A stretch of DNA of 36,262 nucleotides. Origin: Planctomycetaceae bacterium. Its GTDB lineage: Bacteria; Planctomycetota; Phycisphaerae; Phycisphaerales; SM1A02. The DNA lies in NCBI GenBank assembly GCA_027483065.1, contig JAIXVI010000298.1:1-36262 (forward strand), in the 5' to 3' direction. Positions 7,113 through 18,202 of the stretch are shown one piece after another. The first letter of the stretch is position 1, and every line of letters begins with the position of its first letter. A model generated the notes under the pieces. That model did not search any database. It worked only from the letters and a program-made list of their open reading frames with translations, and was not told the DNA's origin. The position numbers and the translations under genes were made by a program.

Positions 7113-9698
7113 ATGTTCGAACGACTGACCGATCGAGCCCGCAAGGTGATGGCCCTCGCCAACCAAGAGGCCCAGCGCCTCAACCACGAGTACATCGGGA
7201 CGGAGCACATCCTGCTCGGCCTCGTGAAGGAAGGCTCGGGTGTCGGCGCGAATGTGCTGAAGAATCTCGACATCGATCTCCGCAAGGTACGCATCGAGGT
7301 CGAGAAACTTGTCAAAACCGGCCCAGAAATGGTGACGATGGGCAAGTTGCCGCAAACCCCGCGCGCGAAGAAAGTGATCGAGTACGCGATCGAAGAGGCG
7401 CGCAACCTCAACCACAACTACGTCGGCACGGAGCACCTCTTGCTCGGCCTCTTGCGCGAGCATGACGGCGTTGCTGCACAGGTCCTGATGAACCTCGGGC
7501 TCAAGCTCGAAGAAGTCCGCGAGGAAGTGCTCAATCTCCTCGGCGCTGGCGCCGAGAGCGAAGAAGCTCCCCCGCAGTCGGAACCACAGGAACCACCATC
7601 GATGGGCGGTCCCGCGTCCGGTGGCCCTGAGTCGGGCGCGCGTCGCGGTGCTGCGAAGAGCAAGACCCCTGCTCTCGACAGCTTCGGCCGCGACCTCACC
7701 GAACTCGCGAAGAGCGGCGAGCTCGATCCAGTCATCGGCCGCATGAACGAAATCGAGCGCGTCGTGCAGATTCTCTGCCGCCGCACGAAGAACAACCCTG
7801 TGCTCCTCGGCGAAGCGGGCGTCGGCAAGACGGCGATCGTCGAAGGCCTCGCGCAGCGCATCATCAATCAGGAAGTCCCCGACATTCTGTTCGACAAGCG
7901 CCTCGTCGTCCTCGACCTCGCGGCGATGGTTGCTGGTACCAAGTACCGCGGCCAATTCGAAGAGCGCATCAAGGCGGTCATGAACGAAGTCCGCCGCGCG
8001 AAGAACATCATTCTCTTCATCGACGAGTTGCACACGCTCGTTGGCGCGGGTGGCGCGGAAGGCGCGATCGATGCGTCGAACGTGCTCAAGCCTGCACTCG
8101 CCCGTGGCGAGATCCAGTGCATCGGCGCGACGACCTTCGACGAGTACCGCAAGTACATCGAGAAGGACGCGGCTCTCGAGCGACGCTTCCAGTCGATCAC
8201 GGTTGAACCACCGAACGCGGAACAGACCTTCGAAATCTTGAAGGGCATCCGCCCGAAGTACGAAGCGCACCACCGCATCAAGATCACCGACGCTGCGTTG
8301 CGCGCGGCGGTCGAGTTCTCCGGTCGATACATCCCTGGCCGCGTGCAGCCCGACAAGTCGATCGACGTGATCGACGAAGCTGGCGCACGACTTCGTCTGC
8401 GCTCGATGGCGAAGCCGCCGAATCTCGCGGAAATCGAAGAGAAGATCGAGCGTCTCGCGATCGAGAAGGACGAAGCGGTCAAGAACGCCGACTACGAGCG
8501 CGCTGCACAAATCCGCGATCAGATGGACAAGCACCGTCGCGAGCGCGAGAAGTTGCAGGGCGAGTGGAAGGAGCGCATGAACGAAACCGTCGGCACCGTC
8601 GACGAAGAGATCATCGCGGAAGTCGTCTCGAAGATGACTGGCGTGCCGCTCACCCGTCTCGAGAAGGCCGAGAGCGAGCGTTTGCTCCAACTCGAAGGCG
8701 AACTGCACAAGACCGTCGTCAGCCAAGACGACGCCGTCAAGGCCGTCTCACGCGCGATTCGCAAGGCGCGCTCGGGCCTCAAGGATCCGAAGCGTCCGAT
8801 GGGCTGCTTCATCTTCGTCGGACCGTCCGGCGTTGGTAAGACGCTCCTCGCGAAGGCGCTCGCTGAGTTCATGTTCGGCGACCCCGACGCCCTCCTCTAC
8901 CTCGACATGTCGGAGTACATGGAGAAGCACAACGTGTCGCGTCTCGTTGGCGCGCCTCCGGGATACGTCGGCTACGAAGAGGGTGGCCAGCTCACCGAGC
9001 GCATCCGTCGTCGTCCGTACGCGGTTGTCCTCCTCGACGAAGTCGAGAAGGCGCACCCCGACGTCTTCAACATGCTCCTCCAGATCATGGAAGAAGGTCG
9101 ACTCACCGACAGCTTCGGTCGTCACGTCGACTTCAAGAACGTGATCCTGATCATGACCTCGAACCTCGGTGCCGACGTCATCAAGGGCGGCGCGAGCTTC
9201 GGCTTCGGGAAGCGCACGGAAGTCATCGACTATGAGAAGATGCGCAAGGCGCTCATGGGCGAAATCGAGAAGTTCTTCCGCCCAGAGTTCATCAACCGTC
9301 TCGACGAAGTCGTCGTGTTCCGTCCGCTCTTGAAGGAAGACCTCGTCACCATCATCGAGTACGAACTCTCCAAGGTGCGTAAGCGCCTCGGCGAGAAGGG
9401 CATGAAGATGGAACTCGACGGAGCCGCGAAGGACTTCCTCATCGATAAGGGCTACAACCCTGACTTCGGTGCGCGTCCGCTGCGCCGCGCGCTTGGTCAG
9501 TACATCGAAGATCCGCTGGCGGAAAACCTCCTCATGGGCGAGTTCAAGGCTGGCGACGAGATCCGCGTGACCCGCGTCGAAGGCCAAGATCACTTGACCT
9601 TCAAAGCTGTGCGCGCAGGTGAAGGTGGTGGCGGCGACGACGGCGGAAATGCGCCGAAGGAGCCGACACCCACGCCACTCGCGGGCGCACAGGGCTAA
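7113..9698 (+). CDS. clpC: ClpC, AAA+ unfoldase of the Clp protease
   Basis: The 861-residue product is a full-length ClpC. It has two Clp-N repeats (about residues 1-145), each with GTEH(I/L)LLGL. The first AAA module has [13 protein letters not shown] and the Walker B end [16 protein letters not shown] coiled middle region contains the UVR-type motif [16 protein letters not shown], and the second AAA module has [14 protein letters not shown]. In Bacillus ClpC, the Glu of each GTEH motif helps bind phosphoarginine; both Glu are kept here. ClpC unfolds substrates for ClpP in the cytoplasm. mcsA and mcsB lie 23 kb downstream. The tail after the last AAA domain is a Gly/Asp-rich linker ([10 protein letters not shown]). 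A large antisense ORF (6843-8726) is only a shadow. Confidence 0.98.
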   Translation: MFERLTDRARKVMALANQEAQRLNHEYIGTEHILLGLVKEGSGVGANVLKNLDIDLRKVRIEVEKLVKTGPEMVTMGKLPQTPRAKKVIEYAIEEARNLNHNYVGTEHLLLGLLREHDGVAAQVLMNLGLKLEEVREEVLNLLGAGAESEEAPPQSEPQEPPSMGGPASGGPESGARRGAAKSKTPALDSFGRDLTELAKSGELDPVIGRMNEIERVVQILCRRTKNNPVLLGEAGVGKTAIVEGLAQRIINQEVPDILFDKRLVVLDLAAMVAGTKYRGQFEERIKAVMNEVRRAKNIILFIDELHTLVGAGGAEGAIDASNVLKPALARGEIQCIGATTFDEYRKYIEKDAALERRFQSITVEPPNAEQTFEILKGIRPKYEAHHRIKITDAALRAAVEFSGRYIPGRVQPDKSIDVIDEAGARLRLRSMAKPPNLAEIEEKIERLAIEKDEAVKNADYERAAQIRDQMDKHRREREKLQGEWKERMNETVGTVDEEIIAEVVSKMTGVPLTRLEKAESERLLQLEGELHKTVVSQDDAVKAVSRAIRKARSGLKDPKRPMGCFIFVGPSGVGKTLLAKALAEFMFGDPDALLYLDMSEYMEKHNVSRLVGAPPGYVGYEEGGQLTERIRRRPYAVVLLDEVEKAHPDVFNMLLQIMEEGRLTDSFGRHVDFKNVILIMTSNLGADVIKGGASFGFGKRTEVIDYEKMRKALMGEIEKFFRPEFINRLDEVVVFRPLLKEDLVTIIEYELSKVRKRLGEKGMKMELDGAAKDFLIDKGYNPDFGARPLRRALGQYIEDPLAENLLMGEFKAGDEIRVTRVEGQDHLTFKAVRAGEGGGGDDGGNAPKEPTPTPLAGAQG

Positions 9699-9722
9699 GT
9701 TCGCCCGGCTAGGTTCGCTCGG
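9695..9722 (+). repeat. 14-nt tandem duplication across the clpC stop codon
   Basis: CTAAGTTCGCCCGG is followed directly by CTAGGTTCGCTCGG (2 mismatches of 14). The first unit carries the TAA stop of clpC and the second a TAG at the same position. The two stops are in different frames because 14 is not a multiple of three. Confidence 0.7.
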
Positions 9723-9770
9723 CAGATCGCGCGCGGCGTGAGCCACGCGCCCATCGAAGAAACCCACCCC

Positions 9771-9803
9771 ACCGCCGTCTGCAAGGACGGCGGTGTTTCT
9801 TTT
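9771..9803 (+). terminator. Intrinsic terminator after clpC
   Basis: A perfect 9-bp stem ACCGCCGTC/GACGGCGGT with loop TGCAAG is followed by GTTTCTTTT. It lies about 70 nt after the clpC stop, as expected for a rho-independent terminator. This is the clearest terminator in the window. Confidence 0.9.
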
Positions 9804-9870
9804 GCGGCGTGTTTTGTATGACCCGCAATGAACGCTCATCCGCGCGACATCGCGACTGAGGCTGGCGCGA

Positions 9871-9929
9871 TCTCAGCAAACACCCGCTTACGCTCAGCGA
9901 ATTCCCGCTTACGCTCAGCGAATTCCCGC
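9871..9929. repeat. 21-nt tandem repeat over the 3' end of the lipoprotein gene
   Basis: TTACGCTCAGCGAATTCCCGC occurs at 9888-9908 and again, identical, at 9909-9929. A degenerate third copy lies at 9871-9887. The second unit contains the last codons and TGA stop of the minus-strand lipoprotein gene, so the following unit repeats the same end (GGAATTCGCTGA) after the stop. The rest of the gap 9804-9870 shows nothing else. Confidence 0.85.
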
Positions 9930-10661
9930 AAGCGTCACGCGTTGGCCCGCGGGAGTTTCTTCGTACGCAATCTCGACGATGCGGTAGCGGAAGTCACCAG
10001 CGATCTGTGGCGTGAGTTCGAGTTGCATGAGCGCTGGTCCCGACTTCCGCATGATGACTGCGTTCGTCGAGAAGCCGAAACTCATGCGATTGAGGAGTTT
10101 CATCACGTCTTCGCGACCGCGGCCACACCACTCGGCAAACTGCGCCCGTGCGGCATCAGCGTCGCCCTCTGCTTCGCGTGTTGCGCGCTCACGCACCGAG
10201 CGCGAGACCATCTGTTCCCACAATTCGCCGTAGCGTTCCTCGCGAAACGCGCGCATCGCGTTCGCGACGACCTGTTCAGGCAACTTCGCCTGCATGCGCA
10301 CGCGACCTTCCGCGTCTTCCTCCCACGGAAGAAACGAAGGCCGGGCGGCCTCACCATCGGCCGATTCGTCGGCTGCACTTTGCGCGCTCGAGTTTGAGCC
10401 AGAACTCCCAGGCTCCCACACCTCGCCGCGCTCGCGTGCGCGCTTCATCGCGAGAAACTCGTTCACGGGCAAGTAGCGAATGATCGTTCCGTCGTCGAGC
10501 ACGACTTCATCGGGGAGTTCCGCGGAGGTGGCGAAGCCAGGTCGCGCGCGATACTCGATGCGTGGACCACACGCGGTGAGCGCGGCGAACGCCGTGCACG
10601 CACCGAACACCACAGTAGCGCGTGCCGCGAACGTTCGAAGATGCGCTGCGGGCAACGTCAT
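9915..10661 (-). CDS. Putative lipoprotein of unknown function
   Basis: The 248-residue product begins with a lipoprotein signal peptide whose lipobox is LTAC at about residues 28-31 (after FGACTAFAA). A Ser/Ala/Glu-rich linker of about 30 residues (EPGSSGSNSSAQSAADESA) separates an N-terminal part containing LDDGTIIRYLPVNEFLAMKRAR from a helical C-terminal part. The latter has AMRAFREERYGELWEQMVSRSVRE and EWCGRGREDVMKLLNRMSFG and ends in a beta-rich stretch. I do not recognise a family. The gene starts 9 nt after the nadB stop on the same strand, so it is probably co-transcribed with nadB. It should be anchored in the inner or outer membrane, where the Lol system would act on it. Confidence 0.8.
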   Translation of the reverse strand: MTLPAAHLRTFAARATVVFGACTAFAALTACGPRIEYRARPGFATSAELPDEVVLDDGTIIRYLPVNEFLAMKRARERGEVWEPGSSGSNSSAQSAADESADGEAARPSFLPWEEDAEGRVRMQAKLPEQVVANAMRAFREERYGELWEQMVSRSVRERATREAEGDADAARAQFAEWCGRGREDVMKLLNRMSFGFSTNAVIMRKSGPALMQLELTPQIAGDFRYRIVEIAYEETPAGQRVTLAGIR

Positions 10662-10670
10662 GCGTCTCGC

Positions 10671-12350
10671 TCAAACTCCCTGATTCACGGGGGTCGATAC
10701 CGTCGAAACACAGCGGATTTCAGGCGCTTCCGCGCCAATCCGATAGAAACGACGCACCGCGCCGGCAGGATCAAGCCCTGGGAAATCGCTGCGCGTATGC
10801 GTTCCGCGCGACTCTTCACGCGCACGTGCCGCAGATGTCACGATCGCTGCGCACGACAGCATGTTCTGAATTTCCCATCCGTCGGGATCGTCGAAGATTT
10901 TGTCGAGCGAGTAACGACACCAGAAGTCGATCATGTCGAGCGCGTCGGCAAGTCGATTGCCGCTGCGCACGATGCCGACGTTGCGCCACATCGCACTTCG
11001 CAAACTTGAGCGCACATCGATGAGATCGAGTTCACCCTTGTCGCTTGGGCGAATGTCGCTCACCACGCGCAAGTTCGCGCGCGGCGGCGCTTCGGTGGTC
11101 GCTGCAGCAACGCCCGCACGTCGACCAAAGACAAGACCTTCAAGAAGCGAGTTCGAAGCAAGTCGGTTTGCTCCGTGCAGGCCGTTGCATGCAACCTCGC
11201 CGCATGCGTAGAGCCCCGGAACTCCCGTCCAACCATCGAGATCGACCGCGACGCCACCGATCGAGTAGTGCGCCGCCGGCATGACTGGAATGGGCTTCGT
11301 TCCAGGATCGATGCCGTACCCCGCGAGGAGTTGCGAAAGACCTGGAAATCGTCGGGCAAAGCCAGCAGATCCGAGTTTGCGCGCATCGAGGAAGACGTGC
11401 GGGTCTTGCGACTGCGCGAGGTGCTCGACGATGCCGCGGCTGACGATGTCGCGCGGCGCGAGTTCCGCTTGCGGATGTCGATCCACCATGAAGCGGCGAC
11501 CTGCGCGATCGATGAGTTCCGCTCCTTCGCCACGGACGGCTTCCGAGATGAGGTGTCGCCCCGCACCGGCGACGTAGAGCGCCGTTGGATGAAACTGGAC
11601 GAACTCGAGATCCGCGACCGTCGCGCCAGCGCGCCACGCCATTGCCACGCCGTCGCCGGTCGCGACGCGTGAATTCGTCGTCTCGCGCCAAAGCTGCCCC
11701 ATGCCACCCGAGGCGAGAATCGTCGCGCGCGCCCAGATGAGTTGCAGGCCGTACTTCGGATGATGCGTGATCGCGCCAAGCACGCGATCTTCGCCAAATC
11801 CTGCGGTGCCGCCGGTCACGAGATCAAGCGCGAAACACTTGTCGAAGAGCCGAATGCGCGCGTCGGCGCGACACGCGGCGAGGAGCGTCCGCGAGAGTTC
11901 GCGCCCCGTCGCGTCACCATCGGTGTGCACGATGCGTCGACGTCCGTGTCCACCTTCAAGCGTGAGATCGAGCGCGCCGGTTGCGTCGCGGTCGAAGCGC
12001 ATGCCGAGCTCGACCAACCGCTCCACTTCGCGCGGGCCCTCGGCCACCAACGCGCGCACCGTTTCGAGTTCACAGAGTCCTGCGCCAGCGACGCATGTGT
12101 CGGCGACGTGATCCTCTGCGCAATCGTCACTTGAGAGCACGGCGGCGATCCCGCCCTGCGCCCACGCGGTATTCGTCTTGTCGAGGTCATCCTTCGCGAC
12201 GAGAATCACTTCGCCATGTTCCGCCGCCGCAAGCGCCGCGCGCAAGCCCGCGACACCCGAGCCGATCACGAGCGTGTCGGTGAAAATCGACGGTAGCAAC
12301 TGCGACCGAAACGGGATCAGATAGCGGCGCTCGGAGATCGGCGAAAGCAT
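10671..12350 (-). CDS. nadB: L-aspartate oxidase NadB
   Basis: The 559-residue product is a flavoprotein of the succinate dehydrogenase/fumarate reductase type. It has the FAD-binding VIGSGVAGLRAALAAAEHG near residue 28, the NadB stretch DKTNTAWAQGGIAAVLSSDD, HTDGDATGRELSRTLL, VDRHPQAELAPRDIVSRGI and CGEVACNGLHGANRLASNSL. It oxidises L-aspartate to iminoaspartate, the first step of de novo NAD synthesis, with oxygen or fumarate as electron acceptor. nadA and nadC are not in the window. The C-terminal helical domain is present (SSLRSAMWRNVGIVRSG), so the enzyme looks complete. It lies between two lipoprotein genes on the same strand. Confidence 0.95.
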   Translation of the reverse strand: MLSPISERRYLIPFRSQLLPSIFTDTLVIGSGVAGLRAALAAAEHGEVILVAKDDLDKTNTAWAQGGIAAVLSSDDCAEDHVADTCVAGAGLCELETVRALVAEGPREVERLVELGMRFDRDATGALDLTLEGGHGRRRIVHTDGDATGRELSRTLLAACRADARIRLFDKCFALDLVTGGTAGFGEDRVLGAITHHPKYGLQLIWARATILASGGMGQLWRETTNSRVATGDGVAMAWRAGATVADLEFVQFHPTALYVAGAGRHLISEAVRGEGAELIDRAGRRFMVDRHPQAELAPRDIVSRGIVEHLAQSQDPHVFLDARKLGSAGFARRFPGLSQLLAGYGIDPGTKPIPVMPAAHYSIGGVAVDLDGWTGVPGLYACGEVACNGLHGANRLASNSLLEGLVFGRRAGVAAATTEAPPRANLRVVSDIRPSDKGELDLIDVRSSLRSAMWRNVGIVRSGNRLADALDMIDFWCRYSLDKIFDDPDGWEIQNMLSCAAIVTSAARAREESRGTHTRSDFPGLDPAGAVRRFYRIGAEAPEIRCVSTVSTPVNQGV

Positions 12351-12401
12351 GGGAGTGACGGGCGTTCCTATGACTGAGGGAGGCGCGGACGCCGGCAGCG
12401 A

Positions 12402-12445
12402 AACGACTTCGAACTTACTTCGAACTCATTTCGAGTTCACTTCGA
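12402..12445. repeat. Four 11-nt tandem repeats over the propeller-gene stop codon
   Basis: Read on the minus strand the units are TCGAAGTGAAC, TCGAAATGAGT, TCGAAGTAAGT and TCGAAGTCGTT. The first includes the TGA stop (12437-12439) of the gene at 12437-13645. Three of the four contain TGA or TAA at the same position in the unit, but 11 nt shifts the frame each time. Confidence 0.8.
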
Positions 12446-13645
12446 CGAGCTCGCAGCAGACGCACCTTGATCGCGATACTTGCCAACGTAGAGCTGGCTC
12501 GACTTCCCCTCGTGACGTTGTCCCGTCCACAAGAGCCACGTGCCATCGGGCGAGAACACGGGCAACACGTCGGCGCCTTCCGATTCCGTCACGCGTCGAC
12601 GGACGGGCTCTTCACCCGCGCGGGTCGGCAGCACGATTTCGAAGATCTCGTAGTTTCGGTGGCCAATCTCACTCGTCGCGTAGACAAGCGTCTTGCCGTC
12701 AGGGCGGAAGAATGGGCACCAGTTCACGTGCTCGTTCGACGTGAGCTGCGTTTCATTCGTCATGCCCGTGATCGCGCCATCGGGTCCGTAGACGAGATCC
12801 GCCACGAACACCTGCAACAAGTTGTCGCGATTGCGATCGGACCGGTAGCAAATCTTCTTCGCATCCGGCGAGAAGAACGGGCCGCCGTCGTAACCGGGCG
12901 CCGTCACGATCGCGGTGCGCTTTCCGGTCTTGAGGTCGTGGACGTAGAGGTCGCCGTCGCCTGACTCAAGCGAACAGAAGAGTAGATGCCGGCCGTCCGG
13001 CGACCAACTCCCTTCGGCGACGTACGCCTTGCCGTCACCTTCGAGCGGCTTCAGCGATGCGGCCGAGCCATCGGCTTGACGGAGATCGACCTCGACGATG
13101 CGCGTCTCGGGCGGAAACGCCCAGCGATATCGCGATGTGCCGCGTTGATAGCCCGGCGTGTTCTCCGCTGTTGGTGCGCCAACGGTCGACGCAAAGAGCA
13201 AACGGTTGGGATCGGTTGGGTGGAACCAACCGCACGTGTTCGCGCTTCCCTTCGGCGAAACGCGACGAATGTTGGTGACGCCTGTGATGTCGCCGCTCGC
13301 GTCGCGCACGACGTCGCACACGAACATCGCGTAGAAGTCCGCCGGGCTCTCTTCACCTTCGGGAACTTCGATCGCTTGGAAGACGATCTGCTTTGCGTCA
13401 GGCGAGAAATACGCCTCGCCTGCTTTGATGAACCGATCGGGGAACGTCAGTTGGCGCGCGCCCGTGACGCCCGGCTCGGCAGAGCCAGTCGAGCTGGACG
13501 CGGAGGTCGCCGATGGCTGCGGCTCGCTCGTTGCGGGCGCCTTGAGCGAACACGCGGCAAGCGCAGCGGAAGCGGCGAGGGCCGACATGAACACAACGTT
13601 GGTACGGATCAACTTGGTACGGATCGTCATAGCACGGTTCGTCAT
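12437..13645 (-). CDS. Lipoprotein with TolB-like (PD40) beta-propeller
   Basis: The 402-residue product has a positively charged start (MTIRTKLIRTN) and lipobox LAAC at about residues 29-32, then a Ser/Thr/Pro linker. Repeated blades follow: AYFSPDAKQIVFQAIE, GSWSPDGRHLLFCSLESGDGDLYVHD, PFFSPDAKKICYRSDRN, PFFRPDGKTLVYATSE and PVFSPDGTWLLWTGQRH. These are PD40/TolB-type propeller repeats. Such proteins bind protein or envelope partners; no catalytic residues can be inferred. It is not TolB itself, because the TolB N-terminal domain is missing and no pal or tolQRA genes are near. The start is chosen at ATG 13645 because TACACT lies 10 nt upstream. It is divergent from the pseudouridine synthase gene. 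Confidence 0.85.
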   Translation of the reverse strand: MTNRAMTIRTKLIRTNVVFMSALAASAALAACSLKAPATSEPQPSATSASSSTGSAEPGVTGARQLTFPDRFIKAGEAYFSPDAKQIVFQAIEVPEGEESPADFYAMFVCDVVRDASGDITGVTNIRRVSPKGSANTCGWFHPTDPNRLLFASTVGAPTAENTPGYQRGTSRYRWAFPPETRIVEVDLRQADGSAASLKPLEGDGKAYVAEGSWSPDGRHLLFCSLESGDGDLYVHDLKTGKRTAIVTAPGYDGGPFFSPDAKKICYRSDRNRDNLLQVFVADLVYGPDGAITGMTNETQLTSNEHVNWCPFFRPDGKTLVYATSEIGHRNYEIFEIVLPTRAGEEPVRRRVTESEGADVLPVFSPDGTWLLWTGQRHEGKSSQLYVGKYRDQGASAASSSK

Positions 13646-13654
13646 GGGGGCGGT

Positions 13655-13661
13655 TAGTGTA
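13655..13661. promoter_or_regulatory. Overlapping divergent -10 boxes (TAGTGT / TACACT)
   Basis: On the plus strand TAGTGT (13655-13660) is 10 nt before GTG 13671. On the minus strand TACACT (13661-13656) is 10 nt before ATG 13645. The two hexamers share 5 of 7 bases of TAGTGTA, and the spacing is symmetric. This suggests one bidirectional promoter driving two leaderless transcripts. Confidence 0.5.
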
Positions 13662-13670
13662 GCCCTTCCC

Positions 13671-14321
13671 GTGACAAGCCTTGGCTATTCCATCCTCTTC
13701 GCCGACTCGGCAATCGTCGCCTGCGACAAGGCTTCGGGACTGCTTTCTGTCCCGGGAATTGGGCCAGAAAAGGCTGATTGTCTCGTGGCTCGGCTGCAAG
13801 TTGACTATCCCGGTGCCCGCATTGTGCATCGGCTCGATCGCGACACCTCGGGCGTCATTGTGCTTGCGCGTGACGCAGTGTCGCACCGTACGTTGTCGAT
13901 GGCGTTCGAGGCCCGCGAGGTGGAGAAGGAGTATGAAGCGCTGGTCGCCGGGCATGTCGCGCGTGAGCGCGGTGAGGTGGACCTTCCGCTTCGAAAGGAA
14001 GCGCTCGGAAGCGCGCGACAGATCGTGCACCACGAAGAAGGGAAGCCGAGTTTCACGGCCTACGAAGTATTGGAACGCGGGCGTGACGCGGACGGCTTTG
14101 CGTGGACGCGGGTTCGACTCCTTCCGCGCACCGGTCGAAGTCATCAGTTGCGCGTCCACATGCTCGCGATTGGGCATCCGATTCTTGGCGATGATCTCTA
14201 CGCAGAAGGCGCTGCGCGCACCGCGCGAACGCGGCTCTGTCTTCACGCGTGCATGCTTTCGTTCGCGCATCCTGTCACGGGTGCAGCGATGCGCATCACC
14301 GCGCCGGCGCAGTTCGCGTGA
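13671..14321 (+). CDS. rluA: RluA-type RNA pseudouridine synthase
   Basis: The 216-residue product matches the short E. coli RluA layout, without an S4 domain. It has DKASGLLSVPG, the catalytic HRLDRDTSGVIVLARD (the Asp within HRLDRDTSG attacks uridine), GKPSFTAYEVLERG, RLLPRTGRSHQLRVHMLA and GHPILGDDLY. RluA modifies 23S rRNA U746 and tRNA U32 in E. coli; the substrate here could differ. The ORF track starts at 13425, well inside the divergent gene. GTG 13671 gives the family length and fits the shared -10 box, while ATG 13644 would overlap the other gene start. It is convergent with the arginase gene, with a 32-nt gap. Confidence 0.9.
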   Translation: MTSLGYSILFADSAIVACDKASGLLSVPGIGPEKADCLVARLQVDYPGARIVHRLDRDTSGVIVLARDAVSHRTLSMAFEAREVEKEYEALVAGHVARERGEVDLPLRKEALGSARQIVHHEEGKPSFTAYEVLERGRDADGFAWTRVRLLPRTGRSHQLRVHMLAIGHPILGDDLYAEGAARTARTRLCLHACMLSFAHPVTGAAMRITAPAQFA

Positions 14322-14353
14322 TAGCGCGCGAACGCGTTCGTCACTCGCATTAC

Positions 14354-15289
14354 TCACACACCACAGAGAAGCGCAGCAGCTTCGACGGCGAGTCGCGCAG
14401 TTTTTCCGGAGGGATCTGCCGATGGATTCACTTCGACGACTTCGACGGCAACCGCCGCGTTTGACGCACCAATCCGTGCGAGGATCACTTCCGCGGTGCG
14501 CCAATCGAGCCCGCCCGGAACGTGGCAATCAACGCCCGGCGCAATCGACGGATCGAGGCTGTCGAGATCGAAACTCACACTGCATCGTCCACTGGTGCCG
14601 CACGCGATCGCCATCGCCTCGTCGATCGCGCGTTCGGGCCCGATGCGCGCGATCTCTTCGGGTGTGAAAATCCGGCAGCCCCAGCGCTCAACGATTTCTC
14701 GTTCACCGTCGTCAATGTCGCGCGCGCCAACGTAGACCGTTCGGCGCGGGTCGCGCAGTCCGCCCTCGACCACATCGCTAAACACGGGCACATGGAGCCC
14801 ATGCACCGCGGCGAGCATCATGCCGTGCAGGTTTCCTGACGGCGTAGTTTCCATCGTGTTTGCGTCGGTGTGCGCATCGATCCAAATGATGCCTGGAACA
14901 TCCGCGCCCGCGCGACGAGCATGGCGACCCACCGCTGCTTGCGTTGCTGCACCGAGCGAATGATCGCCACCAATGACGCACGGAAGTGCACCACGCGCGA
15001 GCACCGCTTCCACCGCATCGCGCAACTCAAGCGAGTAACGCCGCGCCTCTTCGAAAAGCGCCACGCCCGGATCGCGCCCCGGAACACGAACCACATCACG
15101 CGCGACGATGTCGCCGAGATCACGCACGAGGTCATGCACGAGGTCACGCACGTGCTCTCGATCGACACGTCCCGCTGCAAGCCGTGCGCTCAGCCCAGCG
15201 CTCCGCATGGCAATCGGGCCATCGCGCGTGTCGATGCAACGACCGCCGAGTCCGATGCGTGCGCCGATCAACTCAATCACCCGAGACAT
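14354..15289 (-). CDS. rocF: Arginase
   Basis: The 311-residue product carries all ureohydrolase manganese motifs: GGDHSLG, DAHTDANTMETTPSGNLHGM and SFDLDSLDPSIAPG. The TPSGNLHGM continuation is typical of arginase rather than agmatinase. It hydrolyses arginine to ornithine and urea in the cytoplasm. The usual DAHxD is here DAHTD, keeping both Asp ligands. ATG 15289 is preferred over the extended ORF start (15511) because the family N-terminus (VIELIGARIGLGG) begins right after it and a purine-rich AGGGGG lies 6 nt upstream. The gene follows the M1 peptidase gene by 47 nt and is probably its operon partner. No ornithine or urease genes are seen. Confidence 0.93.
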   Translation of the reverse strand: MSRVIELIGARIGLGGRCIDTRDGPIAMRSAGLSARLAAGRVDREHVRDLVHDLVRDLGDIVARDVVRVPGRDPGVALFEEARRYSLELRDAVEAVLARGALPCVIGGDHSLGAATQAAVGRHARRAGADVPGIIWIDAHTDANTMETTPSGNLHGMMLAAVHGLHVPVFSDVVEGGLRDPRRTVYVGARDIDDGEREIVERWGCRIFTPEEIARIGPERAIDEAMAIACGTSGRCSVSFDLDSLDPSIAPGVDCHVPGGLDWRTAEVILARIGASNAAVAVEVVEVNPSADPSGKTARLAVEAAALLCGV

Positions 15290-15292
15290 ACA

Positions 15293-15335
15293 TCGCCCCC
15301 TGTTGCTCGCCCCCTGTTGTTCGTCCTCTCGTTGT
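15293..15335. repeat. 14-nt tandem repeats between the peptidase stop and arginase start
   Basis: TCGCCCCCTGTTGC (15293-15306) and TCGCCCCCTGTTGT (15307-15320) are followed by a weaker third unit up to 15335. They fill the whole gap after the M1 peptidase TGA. The first unit supplies the purine-rich ribosome-binding region of the arginase gene on the minus strand. Confidence 0.75.
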
Positions 15336-15336
15336 T

Positions 15337-18081
<2,745 letters not shown>

Positions 18082-18087
18082 CCGCGC

Positions 18088-18093
18088 AATGTA
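18088..18093 (-). promoter_or_regulatory. Probable -10 box of the M1 peptidase gene (TACATT), leaderless
   Basis: TACATT lies 6 nt upstream of ATG 18081 on the minus strand. This position decides the start in favour of 18081 and implies a promoter internal to the minus-strand run. The 121-nt gap to the kinase gene holds nothing else that I can identify. Confidence 0.45.
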
Positions 18094-18202
18094 CGACGAG
18101 TGCAAGAGAGCGCGCATCCATTTCGGCGGGAGCGGCTCGGTTTCGCGCCTCAAAATCACGAAAGTCGATGTGTCCGGATTGCGGCCGACCGTCGAGCGGG
18201 AA

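Noticed and set aside
6843-8726. 627-aa ORF antisense to clpC
   Set aside because: It is a frame shadow of clpC codon usage; the peptide is Leu/Asp/Val/Arg biased with no domain and clpC is unambiguous on the other strand.
12437-13645. TolB of the Tol-Pal system
   Set aside because: It has a lipobox and only propeller blades, and no tolQRA or pal gene nearby.
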